The notes: a model not told the origin generated them from the sequence alone. A stretch of 64,000 nucleotides of DNA from Streptomyces sp. ISL-100 (GCF_018614615.1 NZ_JAGGOK010000043.1:1-64000); one strand, 5' to 3'; counted from the stretch's first letter, positions 49,085 through 59,635 are shown. A program made the numbers and translations.

Positions 49085-50632
49085 TTAACTGAGCGCTGTC
49101 GCAGCCCCTCTGAGCAACAATCCACACCCCAGCATGAAGACGACGGCGGCCGTGCCGAGCGGGGCCGCGCGCTGAGCACGGGAGAGAGCCGCCCGGCCTC
49201 GCAATCGCCGGGTCAGCCTGCGCGTCACGGTCTCCCTCAACCGCACTGCCGCGAACCCGGCCGCCGCGAGCGTGAGCGCCAGCCCGGCTCCGTACGCCAG
49301 GACCAGCAGGAACCCGAACCAGGCTTGGCCGAGTGCAGCCGCTCCCACCAGGACAACTACGGCGGACGGACTCGGGACCAGCCCGCCGGCGAAGCCGAGG
49401 AGGATGATCCCGCGCAGGCCGGGGGCGGGAGGAGCGTGGGAGTGGCCGTGGCCGTGGCCGTGGCTGTGGTCGTGGTCGTGGTCGTCACCGTGGGCGTGAG
49501 TGCTCACCGGGCCGTGCGCATGGCTGTGGCTGTGACTGTGCCCATGGGGACGACGGCGCTGTCGCCACGCCCTGCGCAGCAGCAGCGCGCCCGCCCCCGC
49601 GACCAACATGCCGCTCGCGATGCCCAGCCAGGAAACAACGGTAGGCGCTGCCGCCGAGCCCGCGGTGATCAGTGCGCCCAGCGCGAAGACGCCCAGGGTG
49701 TGGGTCATGGTCACCGAAAACCCGAGGGCCAGCGCGTCGCGCAGAGAACTTCGGCCGCCCACCGTGGCGGCGGCCGCCATCATCGTCTTGCCGTGCCCCG
49801 GTGCCAGTGCGTGCATGGCGCCCAGCAGCAGGGATGCGCCGAGCGCGAGTGCGGCGAAACCTGCGGTCAGTTCGTGCCGGGCCACCAGCCCGGTCAGCGA
49901 CTCCGCCCAACGGTCCGCCCCGCGCGGCAGCACGCCCGCTGCCGGGGAACCGCTCCTCTCGTCCTGACTTCCGGCGAGTGCCGGCCCGCCGGTACGTACC
50001 GTGAAGGCGGCGGACCGGATTTCAGGCGGCGTGAAGAGCTGATCGTCGGGGTACGCGGTCAGCCGCCGCGAGACGGAGTCCCTCGGCACGTCCGACCCCG
50101 ACAACGTCATCCGGTCGCCTCGCGCCGTGATCTCCCGCCACCCTGCTCCGGTTGTGACAGTCGCAGGGTGGTACGCCAGGCGCATTCGCTCGTCACGCGG
50201 CAGCGGCGCCGTCAGCTCGCACGTTACGCGCAAGGTCTGCAACCCCGCCTGCCCTGGACGTACGTGAGCCTTCGCGCTTCCCGCCGAGACGGAGGCGACG
50301 TTCCCACCCCGTGATGCCCCGCCCGCGAGCTCGACCCGAGCGTCCCGTGCCGCCGCGTCACACCGCGACCGGGCCCATGCCGACAGTTCGGCCGAAGCGA
50401 GCCGATCGTCTCCGTCGGCGTCGATACGGGTCCGTTCCTGAGCGGCCGGAATCTCTGCCAGATCCTCGACGTGGTCCACTTCCAGCTCGCCCGGAGTGAC
50501 GACAAGTCCGTCGTACTGATTGACGGTGAAGTTGCCGAGGGGGTGAGCCTGCGCCGCCTGGGCGGGGAGCAGGGCCAAGGCCGCTCCGGCCACCAGCGTG
50601 GCGAGAGCCGAAGCAGCGGTACGGCGATTCAC
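49085..50632 (-). CDS. NicO-type nickel/cobalt transporter with His-rich loop
   Basis: A 515-residue membrane protein. A signal peptide and a large exported N-terminal domain (about 30-250, beginning AHPLGNFTVNQYDGL) precede the NicO/HoxN-like transporter: LLLGAMHALAPGHGKTMMAA with the metal-binding HAxxPGH motif, VTMTHTLGVFALG, and a second half GFAGGLVPSPSAVVVLV. Between the halves is a loop with more than fifteen His interspersed with Gly, Ser and Asp. It probably exports or imports Ni or Co ions. GTG start overlapping the TPR gene stop (GTGA). Confidence 0.85.
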   Translation of the reverse strand: MNRRTAASALATLVAGAALALLPAQAAQAHPLGNFTVNQYDGLVVTPGELEVDHVEDLAEIPAAQERTRIDADGDDRLASAELSAWARSRCDAAARDARVELAGGASRGGNVASVSAGSAKAHVRPGQAGLQTLRVTCELTAPLPRDERMRLAYHPATVTTGAGWREITARGDRMTLSGSDVPRDSVSRRLTAYPDDQLFTPPEIRSAAFTVRTGGPALAGSQDERSGSPAAGVLPRGADRWAESLTGLVARHELTAGFAALALGASLLLGAMHALAPGHGKTMMAAAATVGGRSSLRDALALGFSVTMTHTLGVFALGALITAGSAAAPTVVSWLGIASGMLVAGAGALLLRRAWRQRRRPHGHSHSHSHAHGPVSTHAHGDDHDHDHSHGHGHGHSHAPPAPGLRGIILLGFAGGLVPSPSAVVVLVGAAALGQAWFGFLLVLAYGAGLALTLAAAGFAAVRLRETVTRRLTRRLRGRAALSRAQRAAPLGTAAVVFMLGCGLLLRGAATALS

Positions 50633-52050
50633 GACTCCCCCCGAGGCCCGGAGAGTGCGGACTTCCCGGAGAGCACGGACTTCGCTTCGCGCGCCCCCGT
50701 GAGTGAGAAGCCCCGGTTCAGATCCAGCGCGGCACGCAGAGAGCGCCGCGCGGCCTTGTCGTCGCCGAGGGCGTGCTCGATCATGCCCCGGTGGAAGAGG
50801 AACGAAGCGTTCCGGTAGCCGGGTCTTTCGGCCGTCGCCTTCTTCGCGTACGTCAGCGCCTCCTGATCCTTGCCGTTCGCGTGGAGCGCCCAAGCGAGCG
50901 CGTCCGCCGTGTGGACACTCTTGCGGCGCGACCATTCGGCGCGCGCCGACTTCAATGCCTCCTCGGCGTCGCCGTGATCTGCCTCGATGAGAGCGGATTC
51001 GAGATCGGTGGCGACTCCGTTGGCGCGAGCCAGCCGGGTCCACGTACCGATGAGTGCGTGCTGTTCCTCGGCCCGCTCGGGTTGCCCGGCCGCTTCCTGC
51101 AGTTCGCCGAGTGCGGCGAGCTGACCCGGCAGCGGGTAGCGCCGTACGACCTCTTCGAGATCTCTCAGGGCTCGCTTCGTCTGCCCCTGCGCGGCATACG
51201 TACGGCCGCGACCCTCCAACGCCGGCACGTACTTGGGATCGGCGCGCACCGCAGTCGTGAAATGGCCCTGTGCTCGCCCGTACTGGCCCTGAGACCACGC
51301 CAGTTGGCCGAGTGACGTGGCGACGTACGCCACATCGGCGGGGGTGAACGCGGATTCCAGCGCACGCAGCAACACCTGGCGCGCCCTCTTCGCGTCACCG
51401 TGCAGCTCCAGCACGTACGCGTACCGGGTGAAGACCGGAATGCCGGGCCGGCGCCGGTCGGCGAGCTCAGCCGCTCGCAACGCCTCGTCGTAACGCCCGA
51501 GTTCCACCAGGGCGTCGACCCGGCTGGACAGCGCCCGCTCGCTGTACGGGTTCACGCGCAGCGCCCGGTCCGCCTGACCCAGCGCCGCCCCGAAGTCGTG
51601 CCGGGCAGCGGCGAGCGCCGCCCGCCCGGCGAGTGCCGCATCGTTCTCGCCGGGCGGGCGCAGCTTCAACGACCGCTCGAATGCCTTCTCCGCCTGCGGA
51701 TACCGTGTCGGATCACCGCTGGTCCGCGCCTGCTCGACGTACGCCGTACCGAGCGTCGCCCAGCCCGTGGCGTCCTTGGGCTGCCGCTGGAGGTGCTTGT
51801 GCAGGGCGTCGATGCCCTGCGCGAGGTCCCCGGCCGTCAGCCGCTCGACGGACACGTCCGCCGCCGGAGCGGGTGTGTCCCGCCCGGTCCGGTCCGGGTC
51901 GCCGTCGGCCCCCATCGCCACCGAGGTGGCGGTGAGCCCCGCTGCCACCGCCACGACCACCGCGATCCGCCACCGCCGCGGCCCATGCCATCGCGCATGC
52001 CATCGCTCACGCGACCACACGGACTGCGGCTGCGGCTTCCGTACGAGCAT
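50629..52050 (-). CDS. TPR repeat protein with N-terminal membrane anchor
   Basis: A 473-residue protein. One N-terminal membrane helix (WRIAVVVAVAAGLTATSVAM) is followed by about eight TPR units (for example ATGWATLGTAYVEQA, ERALSSRVDALVELGRYDEA, LGQLAWSQGQYGRAQGHF). Probably an extracytoplasmic scaffold. It sits in a three-gene operon between DUF4331 and the NicO transporter, an arrangement that recurs in Streptomyces as I recall. Start at ATG 52050; the frame is open to 52290. Confidence 0.85.
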   Translation of the reverse strand: MLVRKPQPQSVWSRERWHARWHGPRRWRIAVVVAVAAGLTATSVAMGADGDPDRTGRDTPAPAADVSVERLTAGDLAQGIDALHKHLQRQPKDATGWATLGTAYVEQARTSGDPTRYPQAEKAFERSLKLRPPGENDAALAGRAALAAARHDFGAALGQADRALRVNPYSERALSSRVDALVELGRYDEALRAAELADRRRPGIPVFTRYAYVLELHGDAKRARQVLLRALESAFTPADVAYVATSLGQLAWSQGQYGRAQGHFTTAVRADPKYVPALEGRGRTYAAQGQTKRALRDLEEVVRRYPLPGQLAALGELQEAAGQPERAEEQHALIGTWTRLARANGVATDLESALIEADHGDAEEALKSARAEWSRRKSVHTADALAWALHANGKDQEALTYAKKATAERPGYRNASFLFHRGMIEHALGDDKAARRSLRAALDLNRGFSLTGAREAKSVLSGKSALSGPRGES

Positions 52051-52163
52051 TGCCTCTCGCCTTCCTCGGTTTTCTTTCGGGTCTTCTCTGTGGGGTGGCC
52101 CGGCCGCGCTGCGGGGCTGACCGGGCTGACGGACTACGCCAATGCGCGCTCTGCGGCCGGAGG

Positions 52164-53714
52164 TCAGCCGAGCCAGGACCGGCGTACGGGCTGACGACGC
52201 GAGCGCACGTAGGCCGTGCCGAGGCCGACGAGCAGTACACCCACGGCCCCTGAGGCGGCCGAGACGAGCATCACCGTGTTGTCGTCCCACGACGCGGTGA
52301 TCGAGGACATCCCGCCCGTCAGGCCCGTGGCGGCTGCCTTGGTGTCTGCCTCCGCCGCCTTCTTGCCGTCGGAGCCGGAGGTGGGCAGGGCGACGTACGG
52401 GAAGCTGGTGCCGAACTTCTTGTCGTTGGCGTCGACCGCGTCACCCAGATCGTTCTTCGAACCGACGAGCTCGCCCTCGACGGCCTGAAGCGCGATGTCC
52501 AGCACGTCGTCGGTCAGCCGTCGTCCGTTGGGGAAGCCCGCGTTGTCGCCGTCCAGTACGCCGAGCCGCTTGGGCTCCGCGACCGGCTTGATGGAGGTGT
52601 TCAGGCGGAGCATCTCCGACGGTGTGACGTCCGGCGGCTGGTTGACGTCCTTGACCCCGGTCAGGAACACCGAGACGAGGTCGTTGCGCGGCTCCGCCGG
52701 AGCCTTGATCTTGTAGATGCCCTCGATGAGCTTCGGCAGCTCCGGTTCGGTGACGTTCTTGAGGAAGTCGCCGTCGTTCTCGGGGGAGGACGCGTTGAAC
52801 TTGTCCTTGTCCTTCACCGGGTTGACGACCTCGTTGACCAGTGGCATGCCGAGCCGGGACACGCGTGTCCAGTGGCCGGAGGCGCTCTTGCGCTCCGTCG
52901 TCGAGTAGATGCCGACGACCGGCTGTTTCTCGGACTCGCGGATGTACGAGTTCGGCACCTGTAGGGCGATGGTGTTCACGTTGTAGCCCTTGAGGGTGTC
53001 GTTCCCGACCTCCGACAGATCACCGCCGTACAGCAGGTCGAAGACGCGCAGATCGAGGAAGAAGGGGTCGTCGGCCTGACCGGCGAAGGCCTTGAGCCCA
53101 CCGGGGACCTTCTGCACCGCCTGGTCGCGCAGCTTCTGGTAGTCGGGCATCGACGCCTTGCCGACGTTCGACGGGGCGACCGGAAGGCTCTTCGCGAGCT
53201 TGTGCCGCGAGACGGTCTTGCCGTGCTCCAGCCGCAGCAGCTCGATGTCGTAGGTCTGGGTGAAGTTGAGGTCCGGGTCGTCCAGGCTCTCCACCGCACC
53301 GGTGTTATAGAGGAAGGTGTTCTCGTTCTTTCGGTGGTCCTTGAACGTGAACCGGTACAGCAGGTCGTCCTGGGCGTCACCGTCGCTGTCGACGTGGATG
53401 TCGTAGCGGGCGTCGTTGGCGAAGGTGTAGAAGTTCGGGCCGCCCGCCGGCTCCTGGAACGGCAGCCAGTTCGCCACCAGAGTCGTCGTGTCGGGGTGGT
53501 CGGGGCTGACGAACGCGTACACGTCCGTGTTGTCGAACTGCGGCTGCCCCGAGATCAGCGGCGCCTCCCGGTGGCTGGAGGCGGCCGCCGTCCGCGGCTC
53601 CAGCACGCTCACGCCGGCGGCTGCGAGTCCTCCGCCTGCCAGCGCTCCACAGGCGAGCAGGGCGATGCTCCCGCGACTCGGCCAAGCCCACACACTTCTG
53701 GTGATTACGGCCAT
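52164..53714 (-). CDS. DUF4331 family exported protein
   Basis: A 516-residue protein. A signal region near 18-45 is followed by SSHREAPLISGQPQFDNTDV, the DUF4331 signature, and a long beta-rich body with VDSDGDAQDDLLYRFTF. A C-terminal membrane helix (MLVSAASGAVGVLLVGLG) and basic tail anchor it to the cell surface. Function unknown. First gene of an operon with the TPR protein and the metal transporter, so a role in metal handling is possible. Confidence 0.88.
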   Translation of the reverse strand: MAVITRSVWAWPSRGSIALLACGALAGGGLAAAGVSVLEPRTAAASSHREAPLISGQPQFDNTDVYAFVSPDHPDTTTLVANWLPFQEPAGGPNFYTFANDARYDIHVDSDGDAQDDLLYRFTFKDHRKNENTFLYNTGAVESLDDPDLNFTQTYDIELLRLEHGKTVSRHKLAKSLPVAPSNVGKASMPDYQKLRDQAVQKVPGGLKAFAGQADDPFFLDLRVFDLLYGGDLSEVGNDTLKGYNVNTIALQVPNSYIRESEKQPVVGIYSTTERKSASGHWTRVSRLGMPLVNEVVNPVKDKDKFNASSPENDGDFLKNVTEPELPKLIEGIYKIKAPAEPRNDLVSVFLTGVKDVNQPPDVTPSEMLRLNTSIKPVAEPKRLGVLDGDNAGFPNGRRLTDDVLDIALQAVEGELVGSKNDLGDAVDANDKKFGTSFPYVALPTSGSDGKKAAEADTKAAATGLTGGMSSITASWDDNTVMLVSAASGAVGVLLVGLGTAYVRSRRQPVRRSWLG

Positions 53715-54064
53715 CTCGTCCGTCCTTCATCCGTCATCTCGTCCGTACCGGCGTGCTTGTACGTCCAGTACGTGCGCCGAAGCCGTCTTGTTCGGTCTCG
53801 ATGGCTGAAAGATCGGCGGTGTGCGTAACGGCATGTCTGACGAGAGCCGTCCGGGCGCGCCTCCGAGCCCGGACGGCATCAGTGTCAGCAAGCGCCGGAC
53901 GGCCCGCATGGTCTCGGCGTCACCGCGACGGCGAACACCGGCAAGGTGGTCTCGCGGCTGAGCCTGTAGCTCAGGGCCAGGAGGCGCGTCAGCGTCGTTC
54001 AGGCTGGCCCGCGGCCGTGAACTCCGCCGTCACCGGCTTCTGCGCCGGCCCGGAGGGATGAGCC
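53715..54064. other. Intergenic region before the DUF4331 operon
   Basis: About 350 bases between the DUF4331 start and the histidine kinase stop. It should contain the operon promoter. No convincing gene, palindrome or terminator hairpin was found by eye; frames that cross it have no family features. Confidence 0.5.
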
Positions 54065-55339
54065 CTACCACGCCCGGGCCGTGGCCTGCTCCGGCCGGGG
54101 CAGGGCGGCCGCAGCGCGGTTGCTCACGTCGGGGAACGTGACGGTGACCGTCAGCCCGCCTCCCGGTCGCGCGCTGGTGGTGATGTCGGCGTCATGGGCG
54201 TCGGCGATGGCCGCCACGATGGACATACCCAGCCCGAGCCCTTCGGTACGCGCGGCGCGAGTGGCACCCAGCCGCTGGAAGGGCTGGAAGAGCTGCTCGA
54301 TGGCGTTCGGCGGGACCAGCGGACCGGTGTTGGTGAGGGTGAGCGTCGCGCGGCCTTCCACCGTCCGGGTGGTCACGTCGATCCTGCCGTGGGGCATGTT
54401 GTGCCGGAGCGCGTTGTCGACAAGGTTCGTGACGAGACGCTCGGCGAGGTTACGGTGGCCGGCCGCCAGAGCCGGTGAGATCGAACAGCGGAACGTGATG
54501 CCCCGGTACCGGGCTTCGGCGCTCCTCGCCTCGACCACCTCATGCGCCATCCGGGCCAGGTCGAACGGTTCACGCACGTCGATGCCCCCCTGGCTCCTGG
54601 CCAGAGTGAGGAGCGCCTCGATGAGCCGCTCCTGCTGCGCCCCCGCGGCGAGGATGCGCTGGTGCGCCGCCCGCAGGGACTCCACGGTCGCGTCGGGATC
54701 GGACAGGCTGACCTGCCCGAGCGTCCGCTGACGGGCCAGCGGAGTGCGCAGCTCGTGCGAGGCGTTGGCGACGAACTGACGCTGAGCCTGGAAGGACGCT
54801 TCGAGCCTGCTCAGCAGTCCGTCGAAGGTGTCGCCCAGTTCCTTGAGCTCGTCGGCGGGACCGTCGAGCGCCAGGCGCTGGTGCAGGCTCGTCGCCGAGA
54901 TGTCCCGGGCCGTCGCCGTGATCGTACGCAGCGGGCGCAGCATGCGGCCGGCGACGATCCAGCCCAGCACGATCGAAATCACCAGCATCAGGGCGAGCGC
55001 GATCCCGGACTGTACAAGCAACTCCTGCATGACGACGGCCTTTTGATGCGCCAGGATCTGCTCCGCCGCGTTGGAGAGCATCTCGGAACCGCTGCGCCTG
55101 AGGGGATCCCGAGCGCCCTCGGGCGGCGGGAGCGCGTCGCTGGTGCCCGGGGCCGGGATGAAGCCCTTGGCCGGCCGCGCGGAGACGGCGCGGCTCGTCA
55201 GGACGTACGTAACACCCAGCAGGGCGGCGCCGGACACGAGGAACAGCCCCCCGTACAGGAGAGTCATTCGCAGCCGCACCGTGCGGCGGGGCAGGGATGA
55301 GCGGGCGATCCGGCTCGTGAGCCGGGCGATGACCGACAT
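54065..55339 (-). CDS. Two-component sensor histidine kinase
   Basis: A 424-residue kinase. Two membrane helices (about 26-48 and 112-131) enclose a short extracytoplasmic loop, followed by HAMP, HisKA with His195 (ANASHELRTPLARQR) and HATPase with NLVDNALRHN, GLGLGMSIV. It lies 14 bases after its response regulator in the same operon. Signal unknown; the loop is only about 60 residues and Pro-rich. Confidence 0.92.
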   Translation of the reverse strand: MSVIARLTSRIARSSLPRRTVRLRMTLLYGGLFLVSGAALLGVTYVLTSRAVSARPAKGFIPAPGTSDALPPPEGARDPLRRSGSEMLSNAAEQILAHQKAVVMQELLVQSGIALALMLVISIVLGWIVAGRMLRPLRTITATARDISATSLHQRLALDGPADELKELGDTFDGLLSRLEASFQAQRQFVANASHELRTPLARQRTLGQVSLSDPDATVESLRAAHQRILAAGAQQERLIEALLTLARSQGGIDVREPFDLARMAHEVVEARSAEARYRGITFRCSISPALAAGHRNLAERLVTNLVDNALRHNMPHGRIDVTTRTVEGRATLTLTNTGPLVPPNAIEQLFQPFQRLGATRAARTEGLGLGMSIVAAIADAHDADITTSARPGGGLTVTVTFPDVSNRAAAALPRPEQATARAW

Positions 55340-55353
55340 GGGCGTCCTCAGCT

Positions 55354-56007
55354 TCAGATCCGGTAGCCGCTCTTGGCCACGGTTTCGATGACCGGCGGAT
55401 CCCCGAGCTTGGCCCGCAGCCGACTGATCGTGATCTTCACGGCGCTGGTGAACGGATCGGCGGCCTCGTCCCAGACGCGTTCGAGTAACTCCTCGGCCGA
55501 GACGGCCCGGCCCTTGGAAGCCAGGAGCAGTTCCAGGACACCGAACTCCTTGGGCGCCAGCTCCAGCAGCCGGTCCCCCCGGCTCGCGCTGCGCCGGGCC
55601 GTGTCGACCACGAGGTCGCCGTGGCGCAGGGCGGGTGGCACGGCCGGATGGGCGCGACGAGCCAAAGCGCCGATCCGCGCGATCAGGACAGGGAAATCAA
55701 AGGGCTTGGGGAGATAGTCGTCGGCGCCCAGGCTGAGCCCGTCGACCAGATCCGTCGCCGTCGCCGCCGCGGTCAGCATCAGCACCCGGCTCCGGCACCC
55801 GGCCGCGATCAGCTCGGCGCACACCTTGTCGCCGTGCATCCCCGGCAGGTCCCGGTCGAGCACGATGACGTCGTAGTCGTGGAACAGCGCTCGCTCGAGA
55901 CCGTTCGGACCGTCGAACGTCACGTCGACGGCCATCTGCGCACGGCGCAGACCGACGGCCACTGTCTGGGCCATCTCCTCGTCGTCCTCCACAACGAGCA
56001 CCCGCAC
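55354..56007 (-). CDS. OmpR/PhoB-type response regulator
   Basis: A 217-residue regulator. Receiver domain 1-115 with acidic residues near Glu8-Asp9-Asp10 and phospho-acceptor Asp51 (VLDRDLPGMHG), Thr in LMLTA and Lys in LPKPFD; winged-helix output domain to SRLRAKLGDPPVIETVAKSG. The GTG at 56007 directly begins the receiver domain and is preceded by a G-rich site; the frame is open to 56103. Partner of the adjacent kinase. Confidence 0.92.
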   Translation of the reverse strand: MRVLVVEDDEEMAQTVAVGLRRAQMAVDVTFDGPNGLERALFHDYDVIVLDRDLPGMHGDKVCAELIAAGCRSRVLMLTAAATATDLVDGLSLGADDYLPKPFDFPVLIARIGALARRAHPAVPPALRHGDLVVDTARRSASRGDRLLELAPKEFGVLELLLASKGRAVSAEELLERVWDEAADPFTSAVKITISRLRAKLGDPPVIETVAKSGYRI

Positions 56008-56298
56008 AACCCGTCGCCCCCCTTCGTCTTCTCGTCTTCGTCGATGCACAGCTGGACGGCCGGCCAGGAACACCTTGACCACCTCATCCAGTATGTTCCC
56101 CACCCTCCGGTTTCCTCAGGGTTTCACCGCGAGGCCGTGTGCCCGGGCCGGCGACCGTGACGATTCGGCCGTACTTGTTATTCCCCGCGGCAGGCAAGCT
56201 ATTTACGGGAATTGGCGTCCAAGTGCTCAAACTTGTCGTTCCCCGGGTGCCCGACTACGGTCCTTCATGTCTTACGCGGTCAACTCAGGGGAGTGGTT

Positions 56299-56523
56299 AT
56301 GGCTAACCCGTTCGATGACGAAAACGGCACCTTCCTCGTGCTGGTGAACGACGAAGGCCAGCATTCGCTCTGGCCCGTCTTCGCCGACGTCCCGGCCGGC
56401 TGGAAGGCCGTATTCGGAGAGGACACGCGAAAGGCCTGCCAGGAATACATCGAGGAGAGCTGGACCGACATGCGTCCGACAAGCCTTGTCGAAGAGATGA
56501 AGACGCACGAAGCCGCCCGGTAG
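56299..56523 (+). CDS. MbtH-like protein (NRPS adenylation-domain partner)
   Basis: A 74-residue protein with the full MbtH signature: NPFDDENGTFLVLVNDEGQH, SLWPVFADVPAGW and SWTDMRP. MbtH-like proteins bind and activate NRPS adenylation domains. GGGGAG precedes the ATG. No NRPS adenylation domain is in the window; directly downstream is a thioesterase relic, so it appears to be left over from a deleted NRPS operon, though it may still serve another NRPS in trans. The 290 bases upstream show no gene. Confidence 0.93.
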   Translation: MANPFDDENGTFLVLVNDEGQHSLWPVFADVPAGWKAVFGEDTRKACQEYIEESWTDMRPTSLVEEMKTHEAAR

Positions 56524-56569
56524 ACCAGCCCAACCACCACGAAAAAGGGGAGATCAGGCCTGGCACGGC

Positions 56570-57043
56570 ATGGGTTTCGGCCCGGGTGAGCGAGGGGCTC
56601 GTTTCACCGGACCGACCGTCGAGGCGGTCGAAGTGGCCCTGCTGGCCGTTCTCGACGGCTACCCCCTGCATGCGGACACCCCTGAAGGCGGCCCCAACGC
56701 GGAGAAGCGGACGAAGGTCAGACTGCTTTCCGAGATCCGCAAGGTCAACGACAACAACGTTCAGCTCCTGAAGAATTTCACACCGGGCCTCTTCCGCGGT
56801 GACCTGCTGCTTTTCGTCGCGGCAGAAGGAAGGCCGGACCACTCGCCCGCGGTGGAGGCTCCCGACAGCTGGGCCCCCTACATCGACGGCGCCATAGACA
56901 TTGCGAGAAGTTCTCGCCGGCAGGCGCGCCCCCGCCGGGGAGTTAGCAGCCGGCCCGGGCGCCGCCGGGCACCTTGCCGGCCCCGGTCCGCCGCATCGAG
57001 TCGATGCGGCGGACCGGGGCTTCTCCATGCCAAATGCCGGTGA
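56570..57043 (+). pseudogene. Relic of an NRPS C-terminal thioesterase domain
   Basis: Between about 56607 and 56910 the frame reads VEVALLAVLDGYPLHAD, then NDNNVQLLKNFTPGLFRGDL, LLFVAAEGRPDHSPAVEAPD and WAPYIDGAIDI. This is the pattern of the second half of NRPS thioesterases (strand after the nucleophile, lid helices, and the core containing the acid). The GxSxG nucleophile and the final His segment are absent, and after 56910 the composition is not coding-like. It starts 46 bases after the mbtH stop, as if the NRPS between had been deleted. Confidence 0.62.
56980..57020 (+). terminator. Perfect 20-bp hairpin
   Basis: The arm at 56980-56999 (GCCCCGGTCC...) is the exact complement of 57001-57020 with one unpaired base between, so the real loop is the inner few bases. 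A pyrimidine run (TTCTCC) follows. It would end the mbtH transcript and lies inside the tail of the thioesterase relic's frame. Confidence 0.88.
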
Positions 57044-57100
57044 ACGGCCGCCCGGTGGAGCGAAACCTTGGTGAAACCGCTGCCTCCGTAGAAAGGAGTC

Positions 57101-57730
57101 ATGCCGGAGAACCAGCGAGCAATGGAGACGAAGATGGTAGTTACCGCCATCGAGGGCACCGACCCGAAAGCGGGACGGAACGGACGGTTGCGCCGGAGCG
57201 GCGCGATGGCCGCTCTGCTGATGAGCGTCGCGCTGGTCGCCGGGGCCTGCTCCGGCAGCGACGAACCGAAGGAGACCGTGGCGGAGGTGCCCGGTTCGGA
57301 GTCGGAGACTCCCAAGGCCACCGGGAAGGAGGACGTGCTGGCGTACGCCAAGTGCATGCGCAAGAACGGCATGCCCGACTTCCCCGACCCGCAGCCCGGT
57401 GGCGGCCTCGGCCTGCCGCCCGGGACGGACCCCAACTCGCCCGAGTTCAAAAAGGTCGAGGACAAGTGCAAGCACCTCATGGGTGGGGACCAGGAGAAGC
57501 GGAACGGCGACGACACCTGGTCCGCGGCCGACAAGCTCAAGTACTCGAAGTGCATGCGTGAAAACGGCGTGCCGAAGTTCCCGGACGCCGACGCGAACGG
57601 TGGCTGGCAGTTCCCGGAGACCGGCGGCGACGTCGATCCGCAGTCGCCCCAGTTCAAGAAGGCAGAGAAGGCATGCAAGAAGTACCAGCCGCAGAACATG
57701 CAGAGGACGGGATCCGGGAGCGGCTCGTGA
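57101..57730 (+). CDS. Lipoprotein with two CMRxNG repeats, first gene of an ABC efflux operon
   Basis: A 209-residue exported protein. A signal sequence ends at LVAGAC, a lipobox-like site. The mature part has two similar units, YAKCMRKNGMPDFPDP and YSKCMRENGVPKFPDA, each followed by a second Cys (DKCKHL, KACKKY), so two disulfide-linked domains are likely. The same motif recurs in the 95-residue lipoprotein at 60964. Function unknown; probably an accessory of the MacB-like transporter. ATG at 57101 sits very close to AAAGGAG; ATG at 57134 is an alternative with better spacing. Stop overlaps the adaptor GTG (GTGA). Confidence 0.8.
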   Translation: MPENQRAMETKMVVTAIEGTDPKAGRNGRLRRSGAMAALLMSVALVAGACSGSDEPKETVAEVPGSESETPKATGKEDVLAYAKCMRKNGMPDFPDPQPGGGLGLPPGTDPNSPEFKKVEDKCKHLMGGDQEKRNGDDTWSAADKLKYSKCMRENGVPKFPDADANGGWQFPETGGDVDPQSPQFKKAEKACKKYQPQNMQRTGSGSGS

Positions 57731-58870
57731 GCACCTCGCAGACCCTGGAGGAGAACGCGGCTGCCGGCTCCTCCGAGGACAACGACGGCCCTCCTCGTCG
57801 CCGGCGGCGCGGACGTGTCCTCGCCATCGCGCTGGTGGTTCTGGTCGCGGCGGGCGTGGGCGTCGTCATCGCCGATCCCTTCGGCACCAAGACGAAGGAC
57901 GCCACGATTGAGAACGGCACCCCGACCGCGACAGCGAAGGTGACCAAGGGAACCCTCTCCGCCCGGACCCTGGAGAACGGGACGCTGGGATACGCCGGCG
58001 ACTACCAGGTGATCAACAAGGCCAGCGGCACGGTCACCAAGATGCCTGCCGTCGGCCAGGTGATCAAGCAGGGCAAGACGCTCTACCGGGTCGACGGAGA
58101 GCCGGTGATCATGCTTTACGGCGGCTATGTTCCGGTCTACCGGGCCCTGTCCTGGGGGACCGAAGGCGCTGACGTCAAGCAGCTCAACGCCGCACTGGTC
58201 GCCCTCAAATACGCCACCAAGGACGAACTCGACCCCGATTCGGACTACTTCGGCCGGCAGACCTACAACGCCCTCCTGGAGCTGCAGGACGACGTGGGCC
58301 TCGAGGAGACAGGAGATCTCCCGCTCGGACAGGCCGTGTTCATGCCGGCCAAGGAGATCAGGGTCACCAAGGTCACCGGAGTGGCCGGCGCGGCGGCGGG
58401 CGGTGGCGCGAGCCTGATGCAGGCATCGTCCACCGACCGGGAGGTCACCGTCGAGCTGAGCGCCAGCCAGCAGGCCGACGTCGCGGCCGGTGACAAGGTG
58501 ACCATCACGCTGCCCACCGACAAGACCATCGACGGTGTGGTGTCGGCGGTGGGCAAGGTGGCGACGAAGGGGACGACCAGCCGACCATCGACGTCAAGAT
58601 CAGACCGCTGAAGCCGAAGGAGACGGGCCAGCTCGATCAGGCGCCCGTGCAGGTGTCCATCATCACGGAGACCGTGAAGGACGTGCTGTCGGTGCCGGTG
58701 AACTCACTGCTGGCGCTGGCCGGCGGCGGATACGCGGTCGAGGTCGTCGAGGCCGGTGGCAAGCACCGTCTGATCGCCGTGAAACCGGGCCTGTTCGACG
58801 ACGCCGCGGGCAAGGTCGAGGTCACCGGAACCGGCCTAAAGGCCGGACAGAGCATCGTGGTGCCGTCGTC

Positions 58871-58874
<4 letters not shown>
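57727..58874 (+). pseudogene. Membrane fusion (HlyD/MacA-type) adaptor, frameshifted
   Basis: The first part (57727-58611) encodes a membrane helix (VLAIALVVLVAAGVGVVIAD), a hairpin region, a peptidoglycan-binding-like unit (SWGTEGADVKQLNAALVAL) and part of the beta-barrel. Near 58569-58572 the frame is lost: KVATKG continues in another frame as DDQPTIDVKIRPLKPKE and on to PVNSLLALAGGGYAVEVVE and VVPSS, ending at 58874. One G missing from a run of four would explain it. The ends overlap both neighbours exactly (GTGA, ATGA), so the original was a single gene of about 382 codons. Confidence 0.85.

Positions 58875-59631
<757 letters not shown>

Positions 59632-59635
<4 letters not shown>

Noticed and set aside
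49441..49545. Short tandem repeats of GTGGCC/GTGGTC type, considered as a microsatellite or CRISPR-like array
   Set aside because: They encode the His/Asp/Gly-rich loop of the NicO transporter; the units are only 6 bases and there are no spacers.
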